A stretch of DNA of 64,000 nucleotides, taken from Streptomyces venezuelae (GTDB taxonomy: Bacteria > Actinomycetota > Actinomycetes > Streptomycetales > Streptomycetaceae). The notes under the pieces are model-generated. The model saw nothing but the letters and a program-made list of their open reading frames with translations, searched no databases and was not told the origin of the DNA. Location of the stretch: contig NZ_CP029190.1 in NCBI RefSeq assembly GCF_008642295.1, forward strand, positions 2,824,001-2,888,000. Reading direction: 5' to 3'. Shown here piece by piece: positions 24,809 to 33,304 of this stretch. Made by a program: the position numbers and the translations under genes. Position 1 is the first letter of the stretch; every line of letters starts with the position of its first letter.

Positions 24809-25771
24809 TCACACCTTCAGGTACTTGCGCAACGCGATGAAAGCGGCCAGGGAGGGCATCAGTACGCCGATGACCAGCACCAGCGGCAGCTTGGTGAGCA
24901 CCGAGTCCCAGCCGATGAAGTTGATCAGTTCCATCTTGGTGCGCAGCGTGGCCCCGTGGTCGATCACGAAGTACTGGCCGGCGCCGAGCATGCCGCAGGC
25001 CAGGACGGCCCCGATGAGGCCGGCGAAGGCGGCCTCCATGATGAACGGCACCTGGATGTAGAAGCTGGAGGCACCCACCAGCCGCATGATCCCGGTCTCC
25101 CGCCGACGGCTGAACGCCGAGACGCGCACCGTGTTGACGATCAGCAGCAGGGCGACGATCAGCATGATCAGCATGATGCCGAGGGCCGCGTAGTTCAGGT
25201 AGTTCAGCATCCGGAACAGGTTGTCCAGGTAGGAGCGCTGGTCCTGGACCGAGTGGACCCCGTCGCGGCCCGCGAAGGCGCTGGTGATGACCTTGTACTT
25301 CTCGGGGTCCTTGAGCTTGACCCGGAAGGACTCCTGCATCTGGTCCGGGGTGATGGTGGAGGCGAGTGCGGTGTGCCCGTACTGCTCCTTGTAGTGCTTG
25401 TAGGCCTCGTCGGCGGACTCGTAGCGGACCGTCTCGACGATGTCGAGCTTCTTGAGCTCGCCCTCGATCTGCTGCTTCTGCTCCGCGGTCACCGCGCCCT
25501 TGGCGCACAGGGCGCCGGTGCCGGCCCCCGAGCCGGTCCCGCCGGCCCCGCCCTTGGTGCTGTCCTCGGCATCGTTCTTGTTGCAGAGGTAGATGGTGAC
25601 GTTGACCTTGTCGTACCAGTAGCCCTTCATCTGGCTCACCTGGTCGCGCATGAGCAGGGAGCCGCCGAACAGGGCCAGCGAGAGGGCGACGGAAATGATG
25701 ACGGCGAAGGTCATCGTCAGATTGCGGCGGAGACCCACGCCGATCTCCGACATGACGAACTGGGCGCGCAT
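24809..25771 (-). CDS. ftsX: Cell division ABC transporter permease FtsX
   Basis: A 320-residue FtsX. It has one N-terminal membrane helix (LTMTFAVIISVALSLALFGG), a large extracellular domain of about 150 residues with two Cys (YLCNKND and ALCAKG), then three membrane helices with the conserved NTVRVSAFSRRRETGIMRLVGASSFYI coupling region in segments. With FtsE it transmits ATP hydrolysis across the membrane to activate wall hydrolases. It begins 18 bp after the ftsE stop, so the two are co-transcribed. The Gly/Thr-rich insert near residues 70-90 is poorly conserved sequence. Confidence 0.95.
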   Translation of the reverse strand: MRAQFVMSEIGVGLRRNLTMTFAVIISVALSLALFGGSLLMRDQVSQMKGYWYDKVNVTIYLCNKNDAEDSTKGGAGGTGSGAGTGALCAKGAVTAEQKQQIEGELKKLDIVETVRYESADEAYKHYKEQYGHTALASTITPDQMQESFRVKLKDPEKYKVITSAFAGRDGVHSVQDQRSYLDNLFRMLNYLNYAALGIMLIMLIVALLLIVNTVRVSAFSRRRETGIMRLVGASSFYIQVPFIMEAAFAGLIGAVLACGMLGAGQYFVIDHGATLRTKMELINFIGWDSVLTKLPLVLVIGVLMPSLAAFIALRKYLKV

Positions 25772-25789
25772 GGCGTTTCCACGGGCCTT

Positions 25790-26479
25790 TCAGTGCTGGT
25801 AGCCGTAGACGCCGCGCGACTGGTCGCGGACGAGACGGCCCTGTTCGAGTTCGATGACGCGCTTGCGCATCTGGTCGACGATCTGCTGGTCGTGCGTCGC
25901 CATGATCACGGTGGTGCCGGTGCGGTTGATCCGGTCCAGCAGCTTCATGATGCCGACGGAGGTCTGCGGGTCGAGGTTGCCGGTGGGCTCGTCCGCGATC
26001 AGCAGGGCCGGTCGGTTGACGAACGCCCGGGCGATGGCGACGCGCTGCTGCTCACCGCCGGAGAGCTCGCCGGGCATCCGTTCTTCCTTGCCGCCCAGTC
26101 CGACCAGCTCCAGAACCTGGGGGACGGCCTTGCGGATCTCGCCTCGCGGCTTGCCGATGACCTCCTGGGCGAAGGCCACGTTCTCCGCGACGGTCTTGTT
26201 GGGGAGCAGCCGGAAGTCCTGGAACACGGTGCCGAGCTGGCGCCGCATGTGGGGGACCTTCCAGTTGGAGAGCCGGGCCAGGTCCTTGCCCAGGACGTGC
26301 ACCTGGCCGTGGCTCGCGCGCTCCTCGCGGAGGATGAGCCTGAGGAAGGTGGACTTTCCGGAGCCGGAGGAGCCGACCAGGAAGACGAACTCGCCCTTGG
26401 CGATCTCCAGGGACACATCCCTGAGCGCGGGGCGGTTCTGCTTCGGGTAGGACTTGGAGACACTGTCGAATCGGATCAC
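25790..26479 (-). CDS. ftsE: Cell division ATP-binding protein FtsE
   Basis: A 229-residue ABC ATPase. Walker A is [15 protein letters not shown], followed by the Q-loop [19 protein letters not shown], the signature [14 protein letters not shown], Walker [15 protein letters not shown] and the switch His in MATHDQ. It has the FtsE hallmark [20 protein letters not shown] at the N terminus. The start is GTG at 26479; no strong ribosome site is seen, and an in-frame extension upstream does not look coding. First gene of the ftsE-ftsX unit, divergent from a small zinc-ribbon membrane protein gene. Confidence 0.95.
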   Translation of the reverse strand: MIRFDSVSKSYPKQNRPALRDVSLEIAKGEFVFLVGSSGSGKSTFLRLILREERASHGQVHVLGKDLARLSNWKVPHMRRQLGTVFQDFRLLPNKTVAENVAFAQEVIGKPRGEIRKAVPQVLELVGLGGKEERMPGELSGGEQQRVAIARAFVNRPALLIADEPTGNLDPQTSVGIMKLLDRINRTGTTVIMATHDQQIVDQMRKRVIELEQGRLVRDQSRGVYGYQH

Positions 26480-26703
26480 GGGTGCACCACGGTCGCCGGG
26501 AGTAGGTGTGCGTGACCATACGCGAACGGGCGCGAGGCCGGGACCCGGCGTCCGGAGTTGCCCGATATATCCCCGCCAGGTCCCCTCGATGAGGTCCGGC
26601 TCACCGGTGGGCCGCGCCGAATACTCCGGGAGCTGGCACAGTGGTAGGGGGAACGGTTGCGTTCCCCCAGCCGTTGTTCCAGGGGACGAGAGGAGGAGAG
26701 CGC

Positions 26704-26895
26704 ATGACAATTGACCGGCTCGTGTGCGCGAACTGCGCCGCGCCCGTCAGTCAGGGCCGCTGCCCGGTGTGCCGGGCGAACCGGGAGCGCCTCCAGCAGG
26801 AGCGCCCCTTCGCAGGCCTGAACCCGATGGCGCTCGTCGCGCTCATGGTGGTCCTCGTCGCAGCGCTGGCCCTGCTGGCGCACCAGACCGCGTAG
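26704..26895 (+). CDS. Small zinc-ribbon membrane protein
   Basis: A 63-residue protein. The N-terminal half has two CxxC motifs (CANC and CPVC) forming a probable zinc ribbon. It is followed by [15 protein letters not shown] and a single C-terminal membrane helix ([19 protein letters not shown]). The ribosome site GAGGAGAG lies just before ATG 26704, which fixes the start. Similar short proteins sit next to ftsE in other streptomycetes as I recall, but the function is unknown. It is divergent from ftsE and convergent with prfB, ending at a perfect 18-bp terminator. Confidence 0.88.
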   Translation: MTIDRLVCANCAAPVSQGRCPVCRANRERLQQERPFAGLNPMALVALMVVLVAALALLAHQTA

Positions 26896-26919
26896 CGCTG
26901 CTCCGCCGCGTCCCGATCG

Positions 26920-26958
26920 TGAGAGGGCCCGGACACCTGGGGTGTCCGGGCCCTCTCA
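26920..26958. terminator. Bidirectional terminator between the zinc-ribbon gene and prfB
   Basis: A perfect 18-bp stem, arms TGAGAGGGCCCGGACACC and its complement, with the loop TGG. It lies 24 bp after one stop and 13 bp after the other. Confidence 0.93.
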
Positions 26959-26971
26959 TGGTCTGTGCAGG

Positions 26972-28081
26972 CTAGGCGGTCTGCTCCTGCTGCTTGCGCC
27001 AGCGGATGCCGGCCTCGAGGAAGCCGTCGATCTCGCCGTCCAGCACGGCCTGCGGGTTGCCGACCTCGAACTCCGTCCGCAGGTCCTTGACCATCTGGTA
27101 CGGGTGCAGGACGTAGGAGCGCATCTGGTTGCCCCAGGAGCTGCCGCCGTCCTTGAGGGCGTCCATCTTGGCCTGCTCCTCCTGGCGGCGCCGCTCCAGC
27201 AGCTTGGCCTGGAGGACGTTCATGGCGCTCGCCTTGTTCTGGATCTGGGAGCGCTCGTTCTGGCAGGAAACCACGATGCCGGTCGGGATGTGCGTGATCC
27301 GGACCGCCGAGTCGGTGGTGTTGACGCCCTGGCCGCCGGGGCCGGAGGCACGGTAGACGTCCACGCGCAGCTCGGACTCGTCGATCTCGACGTGGTCGCT
27401 GGTCTCGACGACCGGGAGCACCTCGACGCCCGCGAAGGAGGTCTGGCGGCGGCCCTGGTTGTCGAAGGGCGAGATGCGGACCAGGCGGTGGGTGCCCTGC
27501 TCGACGGAGAGGGTGCCGTAGGCGTAGGGGGCCTTGACCACGAAGGTGGTCGACTTGATGCCGGCCTCTTCCGCGTACGAGGTCTCGTACACCTCGGTCG
27601 AGTAGCCGTGGCGCTCGGCCCAGCGGAGGTACATCCGCTGGAGGCGCTCGGCGAAGTCGGAAGCGTCGACGCCGCCGGCCTCGGCACGGATGTTGACCAG
27701 GGCCTCGCGCTCGGCGTACTCGCCGGAGAGGAGGGTACGGACCTCCATCTCGTCCAGCGCCTTGCGGACGGACGCCAGCTCGGCCTCGGCCTCGGCGAGG
27801 GTGTCCGCGTCGTCCATCTCCTGGGCGAGCTCGAACAGAACGGCGAGGTCGTCGATACGGCCGCGGAGGGCCTCGGTCTTGCGGACCTCGGCCTGGAGGT
27901 GCGAAAGCTTGCTCGTGATCTTCTGGGCCGCCTCGGGGTCGTCCCACAGGGACGGCACCGCGGCCTGCTCCTCGAGCACGGCGATTTCTGCCCTCAGCTT
28001 GTCGAGGTCCAGGACGGCCTCGATCGACCCCATGGTCGAGGAGAGGGACTTCAGCTCTTCGGAAACATCGACGACTGCCAC
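26972..28081 (-). CDS. prfB: Peptide chain release factor 2
   Basis: A 369-residue RF2. The stop-codon recognition tripeptide SPF is in [11 protein letters not shown], the peptidyl-transferase motif GGQ in [20 protein letters not shown], and the helical domain 1 is at the N terminus. It releases peptides at UGA and UAA. No in-frame UGA or frameshift site exists near the start, so the autoregulatory frameshift of E. coli prfB is absent. GTG at 28081 is chosen by alignment of the N terminus; the longer frame to 28186 overlaps the leader peptide gene on the other strand and is unlikely. It is divergent from that leader across only 52 bp. Confidence 0.95.
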   Translation of the reverse strand: MAVVDVSEELKSLSSTMGSIEAVLDLDKLRAEIAVLEEQAAVPSLWDDPEAAQKITSKLSHLQAEVRKTEALRGRIDDLAVLFELAQEMDDADTLAEAEAELASVRKALDEMEVRTLLSGEYAEREALVNIRAEAGGVDASDFAERLQRMYLRWAERHGYSTEVYETSYAEEAGIKSTTFVVKAPYAYGTLSVEQGTHRLVRISPFDNQGRRQTSFAGVEVLPVVETSDHVEIDESELRVDVYRASGPGGQGVNTTDSAVRITHIPTGIVVSCQNERSQIQNKASAMNVLQAKLLERRRQEEQAKMDALKDGGSSWGNQMRSYVLHPYQMVKDLRTEFEVGNPQAVLDGEIDGFLEAGIRWRKQQEQTA

Positions 28082-28133
28082 GGGTCCAGCGTAGCCGGTC
28101 CCCGGGCGGGGCCGTCCGGCGTACCCTCGGGCT

Positions 28134-28220
28134 ATGCCTCTTCTCGTGCGACGACGCCATGTGGACCTGCTGCGCGTCACGACCATGAGCTGTCTGCCGC
28201 CGGACCGAACCAGCGCTTGA
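28134..28220 (+). CDS. Short leader peptide (HVDL-R-type) upstream of an oxygenase gene
   Basis: A 28-codon reading frame (ATG 28134, TGA 28220) whose core reads [15 protein letters not shown]. This matches the pattern of the short leader peptides (RRHVDLxRVxSxxC) that I know upstream of sulfur and redox genes in streptomycetes. TACCCT, a possible -10 element, ends six bases before the ATG and there is no ribosome site, which suggests a leaderless transcript starting at the ATG. The stop lies 130 bp before the oxygenase ATG. An attenuation role sensing Cys or Arg supply is inferred, not shown. Confidence 0.68.
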   Translation: MPLLVRRRHVDLLRVTTMSCLPPDRTSA

Positions 28221-28350
28221 CCTGCCTGATTCCTTCGGTCCTGTACGGCGGCCCGTGCGGCCCCGGCGCCACCCCTGCCGGAGGCCTCCCTCCACCCGCC
28301 CTCCCGCCACCTCTGGGAGCAGGACCCGTGACATCCGAAACGGAGCCGTC

Positions 28351-29373
28351 ATGCCGTCCGCGCATACCCCTGTCTCCTCCCGCTCCTCCCTCCCGGTCCT
28401 GGACCTCTCCCGGGCCGACGATCCCGCCCTGCGCGCCGCGTTCCGCGAGGAACTGCACGCGGCGGCCCGGGACACCGGCTTCCTGCACCTGACCGGGCAT
28501 GGTGTCAGTGCCGCCGAAACCGCCCGCATCCTCGATCTGACCAGGCAGTTCTTCGCCCTTCCGGAGGCGGACCGGCTGTCGGTGAGCAATCTGAACTCGC
28601 CGCACTTCCGCGGGTACACCCGGATCGGCCACGAGGTGACCGGCGGGGCCTCCGACTGGCGCGACCAGCTGGACGTGGGGGCGGAGCGGCCGGCGCCGGA
28701 CCCGAAGCCGGGGGACCCGGCGTACCTGTGGCTGGAGGGCCCCAACCAGTGGCCGGCCGCGCTGCCGGAACTGCGGCCGGTGGTGCTGGCCTGGCAGGAG
28801 CGGCTGGCCGCGGTCGCCCACCGGCTGCTCAGGGAGCTCCTGGCCTCGATCGGCGCCCCCGAGGACTTCTTCGACGCGGCCTTCGCGGACCGGCCGCATT
28901 TGCACACGAAGCTGATCCGCTATCCCGGGGCGGACCCGACGGGCGCCGGGCAGGGCGTGGGCGCGCACAAGGACTACGGCTTCCTGACGCTGCTGCTCCA
29001 GGACTCGGTGGGCGGGCTGCAGGTGGTGAAGGACGGCGGCTACCTGGACGTGCCGCCGATGGAGGGCGCGTTCGTGGTCAACCTGGGCGAGCTGCTGGAG
29101 ATCGCGACCGAGGGGTACCTGAAGGCCACGGACCACCGGGTGGTGAGCCCACCGGGGGCGGTGGAGCGGTACTCCGTGCCGTTCTTCTACAACCCGCGGC
29201 TGGACACGGTGGTGGAGACGGTCCCCGGCGCCTACCTGAAGGACGCGCCGGGGCTGTCGCACGACGCGGCGAACCCGTTGTACCGGGAGTACGGCCGCAA
29301 CGAACTGAAGGGCTTCGCCCGCGCCCACCCGGCGGTGGCCCGCCGCTGGCACCCGGCCCTCGCCTCGGCGTAG
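28351..29373 (+). CDS. Isopenicillin N synthase-like Fe(II)/2-oxoglutarate oxygenase
   Basis: A 340-residue enzyme of the non-haem iron oxygenase family. The DIOX_N domain (LPVLDLSRADDPALRAAFRE, TGFLHLTGHGV) precedes the jelly-roll core. The core holds the iron ligands His and Asp in VGAHKDYGFLTLL, the distal His in KATDHRVVS, and the R-x-S co-substrate site in ERYSVPFFYNP. Members oxidise small molecules; the substrate here is unknown and no beta-lactam genes are nearby, so penicillin synthesis is not implied. ATG at 28351 fits the domain start. It lies downstream of a leader peptide that may control it. Confidence 0.92.
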   Translation: MPSAHTPVSSRSSLPVLDLSRADDPALRAAFREELHAAARDTGFLHLTGHGVSAAETARILDLTRQFFALPEADRLSVSNLNSPHFRGYTRIGHEVTGGASDWRDQLDVGAERPAPDPKPGDPAYLWLEGPNQWPAALPELRPVVLAWQERLAAVAHRLLRELLASIGAPEDFFDAAFADRPHLHTKLIRYPGADPTGAGQGVGAHKDYGFLTLLLQDSVGGLQVVKDGGYLDVPPMEGAFVVNLGELLEIATEGYLKATDHRVVSPPGAVERYSVPFFYNPRLDTVVETVPGAYLKDAPGLSHDAANPLYREYGRNELKGFARAHPAVARRWHPALASA

Positions 29374-29699
29374 CCGCCCCGCGGGGCCTTTTCCCCACGT
29401 TCCGCCGGGGCACCGACCCTGGGCGCTTCGCGCCTGCGGATCCGGGGGCGAGGCTCCCGAACGGGGTGCCGGGCTGAGCCCGGCACCCCGGGGTCCGGGG
29501 CAAGGCCCCGTCGTCCGGGGCAAGGCCCGGGGTGACGGGGCAGAGCCCCGGTTTCCGGGGCACCTCCCAGCGGTGGCCGGGGAGCAGGGGCGGGGCGAGG
29601 GAATGCGCCGCGCAGCGGGAGCACCGCCGGCGGCTCCCGCCGGGCCGGGACCGGGCTACGGCCAGGCCGGGACCGGGCTACGGCCAGGCCGGGACCGGG
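29374..29699. other. GC-rich repeat-laden intergenic region after the oxygenase gene
   Basis: No gene is seen in these 326 bp between two convergent genes. There are many short variants of GGGGTCCGGGGCAAGGCCCCG-type palindromes, common in streptomycete intergenic DNA. A 13-bp hairpin lies at 29463-29489, and 22-bp tandem repeats start at 29644 and run into the kinase gene. Confidence 0.6.
29463..29489. terminator. Terminator between the oxygenase gene and pkaB
   Basis: GGGGTGCCGGGCT and AGCCCGGCACCCC form 13-bp perfect arms with a single base between them; in RNA the top pairs open to form a loop. It lies 90 bp past the oxygenase stop. Confidence 0.7.
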
Positions 29700-29709
29700 C
29701 TACGGCCTG
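29644..29709. repeat. 22-bp tandem repeat, three copies, reaching into the pkaB stop
   Basis: The unit GCCGGGACCGGGCTACGGCC plus AG or TG occurs three times in a row (29644-29665, 29666-29687, 29688-29709). The third copy contains the pkaB stop codon (29700-29702) and its last codons, so each unit carries a TAG on the minus strand. Slippage here can change only non-coding DNA behind the stop. Confidence 0.85.
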
Positions 29710-30959
29710 GCCGGGACGGACTGTTTCGTGTCCGGGGGCGGGGGCTCGTCGCCGCCGGACACGGCCAGCCAGGTGCCCAGCCCCGCGGCGGCGGCCAGCA
29801 CCAGCGCCGACACCGACAGCACCAGCCGCCGCTTCCGCGCCGCCTCCGCCCGGTGCCGGGCGGAGCCCGGCCGGTACCCGCCGGCCGGGCGCGGCACCCG
29901 GGCCGTGCCCAGCGCACCCCCCGCCAGCTCGTCCGGCCCCGGCACCCGCATCGACGTGTGCGTGTCCCGGTTCGAGTCCGTGGCGGAGCCCGGCACCAGC
30001 GGGACCACCCCGCGCCGCCGCTCCACCTCGGCCGGCGGTTCCTCCGCCATCGCCGATTCCGCCGGCTCCAGATCGTCCGGCTCGTCCACGTCCAGCGGCG
30101 GCATACCGGCCAGCAGCGGCAGCAGTTCCCGCAGCCGTACGGACATCTCGGAGGCCCGCAGCCGCGATGCCGGCCCCTTGGCCAGGCACTGGACGATCAG
30201 CTGCCACAGCTCGTCCGGGATACCGGGCAGCGGCACCACGGTCTCGGTGACATGGCGGCGCAGCACCGCCCCCGGGTGCCCGCCGCCGAACGGCGTGAAC
30301 CCGGCCAGCAGCTCGTACAGGACGGTGGCCAGGGCGTATATGTCCACCGCGGCGCGCGGCGGCAGCCCCTCGACGATCTCCGGAGCCAGATAGTCCGGGG
30401 TGCCGATGATCCGGGTGGGCTGCGCGGAGCGCGGGGCGCCCGGCGGCGGGCCCGCCCGCCGCGGGGAGTCGATCAGCTTGGCCACGCCGAAGTCGGTGAG
30501 CAGCGCCGGGTGGGCGCCGCCGGGGCCGAGCGGGCCCTGCATGTCGAGCAGCACGTTCTCCGGCTTGACGTCCCGGTGGACCACCCCGGCCGCATGGGCG
30601 GCGGCCAGCGCGTCGGCGACGTCGGCGACGATCGCGACGGCCGCCTCGGGGGCGAGCCGGCGCTCCCGGTCGAGCCGGGTGCGCAGGTCCGTGCCGCGCA
30701 CCAGGTCCATGACCAGGGCCAGGTCGTTGCCGTCGACGACGAGGTCGCGGACGGAGACCACATGCGGATGCTCCAGCCCGAGCAGCGCACTGCGTTCCTG
30801 GACGAACCGCCCCACCAGCTCCTGGTCGGACGCGAGGTCCTCGCGGAGGAGCTTGACGGCCACGGGCCCGTCCGGGCCCTCCCCGAGCCACACCGTGCCG
30901 GCACTGCCGCGTCCAAGGATCTGGTGGGCGGTGTACCGGCTGCCGATCTTCCGTGCCAC
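29700..30959 (-). CDS. pkaB: Serine/threonine protein kinase PkaB, membrane-anchored
   Basis: A 419-residue Hanks-type kinase. The glycine loop GRGSAGTVW is followed by the ATP-binding Lys36 (VAVKLL), catalytic loop VVHRDVKPENVLLD, DFG in LTDFGVAKL and activation-segment TPDYLAPE. After residue 270 comes a linker, then a single membrane helix (RLVLSVSALVLAAAAGLGTWLAV) and a short extracellular Pro-rich tail without PASTA repeats. Size and position next to a second kinase match S. coelicolor PkaB (symbol from memory). GTG at 30959 has GAGGGAGC six bases upstream. Substrates are unknown; the FHA protein nearby is a candidate. Confidence 0.92.
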   Translation of the reverse strand: MARKIGSRYTAHQILGRGSAGTVWLGEGPDGPVAVKLLREDLASDQELVGRFVQERSALLGLEHPHVVSVRDLVVDGNDLALVMDLVRGTDLRTRLDRERRLAPEAAVAIVADVADALAAAHAAGVVHRDVKPENVLLDMQGPLGPGGAHPALLTDFGVAKLIDSPRRAGPPPGAPRSAQPTRIIGTPDYLAPEIVEGLPPRAAVDIYALATVLYELLAGFTPFGGGHPGAVLRRHVTETVVPLPGIPDELWQLIVQCLAKGPASRLRASEMSVRLRELLPLLAGMPPLDVDEPDDLEPAESAMAEEPPAEVERRRGVVPLVPGSATDSNRDTHTSMRVPGPDELAGGALGTARVPRPAGGYRPGSARHRAEAARKRRLVLSVSALVLAAAAGLGTWLAVSGGDEPPPPDTKQSVPARP

Positions 30960-31104
30960 GACTGCTCCCTCAGCGGCTGGCGTACGCCCCAAAGCTACGC
31001 GTCCGGGTGAGGGTTCGAGGCCACTAGGGGCCTCGATTCGCGACGACCTTCACTTCTGCGGGCGAAATCGTGCCCTGGATGTCGACAAATCCACGTACTC
31101 GGCG

Positions 31105-32913
31105 CTACGGAGTGCCGGAGCCACTGCCTCCGCCGGTGCCGCCGGTGCCGCCGTCGCCGCTGCTGCCGATGTCACCGATCCAGTCGACGACGCCGGAGCC
31201 CCAGGACCACAGCTGGTCCCACCAGCCCTTGCCGGTGCCGACCCACTCCTGGAGCCCGGTGAACTCCCAGATCAGCCAGCCGGCCACGACAAACAGCACG
31301 ATCATGAACAAGCAGCCCTTGAGGCAGCCGAGGCCCGGAATCCGCATCGGGTTGGCGCTGCGGCGCGGCTCGCGCGGGGCACGGGGCTCCCGCGGCGCGG
31401 GCTGCTGCGGCGGCGGTGCCGGCGGCTGGTACTGCGGCTGGTGGGGCTGCGGCTGCGGGCGCTGCGGCTGCTGGTACGCCTGGGGCGGCGGCTGCGGCTG
31501 GTAGTGCTGCGGCGGCGGAGGCGCGTACTGCTGGTGCGGCTGCTGGTACGCCTGCGGCGGGGGCTGCTGCTGGTAGTGCTGCGGCGGCGGGGGCGCCTGC
31601 CGGTACTGCTGGGGCTGCTGAGGCTGCTGCTGCCGGGGCCGCCGGGACCCCGGCTCCTGGTAGGGCGGGGCCGCGGGCGGCGCCTGGCGCTGCGGGCGCC
31701 GGCGCAGCGGGTCCTCGCTGGGGTCCAGGTACTGGATCTGGGTCTGCTCGTTCCGGTCCCGGGCGGCCTGCAGCTGGGACTGCCACGGGTGCGGCGAGTC
31801 CGGACGCTGTACGGGCGGCATCACCGCGGTGGGGTCCGCGGCCGGGGCACCGGAGCCGCCGGGGCCGCCGGTGCTCGGCAGCACCGAGGTGGCGTCGTTC
31901 GCTCCGACCGGAGGCAGCACGCTGGTCGCGCCGTTCGGGTCGTACGCACCCATCGGGGACGCGGCCCCGGACGGCAGCACCTGCGTCGGGTCGGCGGCAC
32001 CCGGGGTCTCGGGGACCGGCGCCGGCGAGGGGTCGGGGGCGAGCAGCGCGCCGACCCCGAGGGCGGCCTCGACATCGGCCGGGGCGGAGTGCACGCCGAT
32101 GCCGGCGGCGACCACGCGCAGGCCGCGGGCCAGGCTCTCGGCGCTGGGGCGCTCCCCCGGCTCCTTGCGCAGGCAGCGCTCGATGACCGTCCACAGCGGC
32201 TCGGGCACGGTGGACGGGCGCTGCGGCTCCTCGCTGAGGTGGCGGTGGAGCACCTCCAGGGCAGTGCCGCCGGCGAACGGCGGGCGGCCGGTCACCAGCT
32301 CGTACAGCAGGATGCCGGCGCCGTAGATGTCGACCGCGGAGGTCTGCGGGCGGCCTTCGGCCGACTCGGGGGCCACATAGGCGGGGGTGCCGACGAACTC
32401 ATGGGTGCGGGTCAGGCCCGGGGAGTCGGCCAGCCGGGCGATCCCGAAGTCGGTGAGCATCGGGCGCATCTGCCCGTCGCTCTCGTCCAGCAGCACGTTG
32501 GCGGGCTTCAGGTCGCGGTGGACCACCCCGTCGGCGTGGCTGGCGGCGAGCGCGTCCGCGATCTGGGCGGTCAGCAGGCTGGCTGCGACCGGGGTGAGCG
32601 GGCCGTTCTCCCGGATGTACTTGTGCAGGTCCGGGCCCTCGACCAGGTCCATGACGAGGGCAAGGAGATCACCCTCCACGACGAGGTCGCGGGTGCGGAC
32701 GATATTGGCGTGGGTCAGGCGGAGCAGAACCGAGCGCTCCCGCAGGAAGCGCATGACGATGTCGGCGTCGTTGGCGAGCTCTTCCTTGAGGACCTTGATG
32801 GCGACGATCTCGCCGGATCCGGCGGTGTCCTGCTGGCGCGCACGCCAGACGGTGCCCGTGGCGCCGCGTCCGAGCGGCTCCTCGAGCAGGTACTTGCTGC
32901 CGACTGGCCGCAC
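31105..32913 (-). CDS. pkaA: Serine/threonine protein kinase PkaA, membrane-anchored
   Basis: A 602-residue Hanks-type kinase. It shows GRGATGTVW, Lys40 in VAIKVLKEE, VVHRDLKPANVLLD, LTDFGIARL and GTPAYVAPE. A 250-residue linker follows, rich first in Pro/Ala/Thr and then in Gln/Pro with repeated PPPQAYQQP and PPPPQHYQ segments. A single membrane helix (CLFMIVLFVVAGWLIWEF) and a short Trp/Gly-rich external tail end the protein. The start is GTG at 32913 with GGGGAG nine bases upstream. It is tandem with pkaB (145 bp) and divergent from an FHA/FtsK-like gene. The long Gln/Pro linker differs from PkaB and looks disordered. Confidence 0.92.
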   Translation of the reverse strand: MRPVGSKYLLEEPLGRGATGTVWRARQQDTAGSGEIVAIKVLKEELANDADIVMRFLRERSVLLRLTHANIVRTRDLVVEGDLLALVMDLVEGPDLHKYIRENGPLTPVAASLLTAQIADALAASHADGVVHRDLKPANVLLDESDGQMRPMLTDFGIARLADSPGLTRTHEFVGTPAYVAPESAEGRPQTSAVDIYGAGILLYELVTGRPPFAGGTALEVLHRHLSEEPQRPSTVPEPLWTVIERCLRKEPGERPSAESLARGLRVVAAGIGVHSAPADVEAALGVGALLAPDPSPAPVPETPGAADPTQVLPSGAASPMGAYDPNGATSVLPPVGANDATSVLPSTGGPGGSGAPAADPTAVMPPVQRPDSPHPWQSQLQAARDRNEQTQIQYLDPSEDPLRRRPQRQAPPAAPPYQEPGSRRPRQQQPQQPQQYRQAPPPPQHYQQQPPPQAYQQPHQQYAPPPPQHYQPQPPPQAYQQPQRPQPQPHQPQYQPPAPPPQQPAPREPRAPREPRRSANPMRIPGLGCLKGCLFMIVLFVVAGWLIWEFTGLQEWVGTGKGWWDQLWSWGSGVVDWIGDIGSSGDGGTGGTGGGSGSGTP

Positions 32914-33304
32914 GCTCGCGCTCCCCTGCTGTTGCTGTTCTGCTGTTTTGCTGTCGGCCCACTTTAGGGGGTGTCCCCCGGATAGACGCGGGGCGCGGAC
33001 GGTTGGTTGCCGTACGTATGTGCGAAGGGTGAGGTTTGGCGGGTATGCCGCAGGCGGTTTACGTCCGGATTTGCGCGACGAATCGATCTTTCAAGATCAC
33101 TTGTTGGCGGGTGCCGGGCGTGTTGTCGGCGGCAGGTGCGAGGATGCACCCAGTACGGAACGACGGGGCGGGAGCCCGGCGTTCCGGCAGACCTGACCGG
33201 ACGGACGCGTCCGCGCCGGGTGGGGGGCGGACCGGGCAGCGATGGCCGGTCGTCCGTGTCCCGCCGGGCGCCGTACGCACCGCGCAGAAGGGACCGCGTC
33301 GGCG
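32914..33304. other. Divergent promoter region between pkaA and the FHA/ATPase gene
   Basis: No gene is visible in 391 bp. A perfect 14-bp palindrome, GATCTTTCAAGATC, sits at 33085-33098 in the least GC-rich part and may be a regulator site or part of a small RNA hairpin. Shine-Dalgarno-like AGAAGGGA lies before the ATG at 33305. Confidence 0.5.

Noticed and set aside
26972..28081. Programmed +1 frameshift in prfB
   Set aside because: No in-frame TGA or internal Shine-Dalgarno sequence exists near the start; the gene reads through in a single frame.
28351..29373. Beta-lactam biosynthesis cluster suggested by the isopenicillin N synthase-like gene
   Set aside because: No ACV synthetase, expandase or transporter genes are nearby; the family is broad and the neighbours are housekeeping genes.
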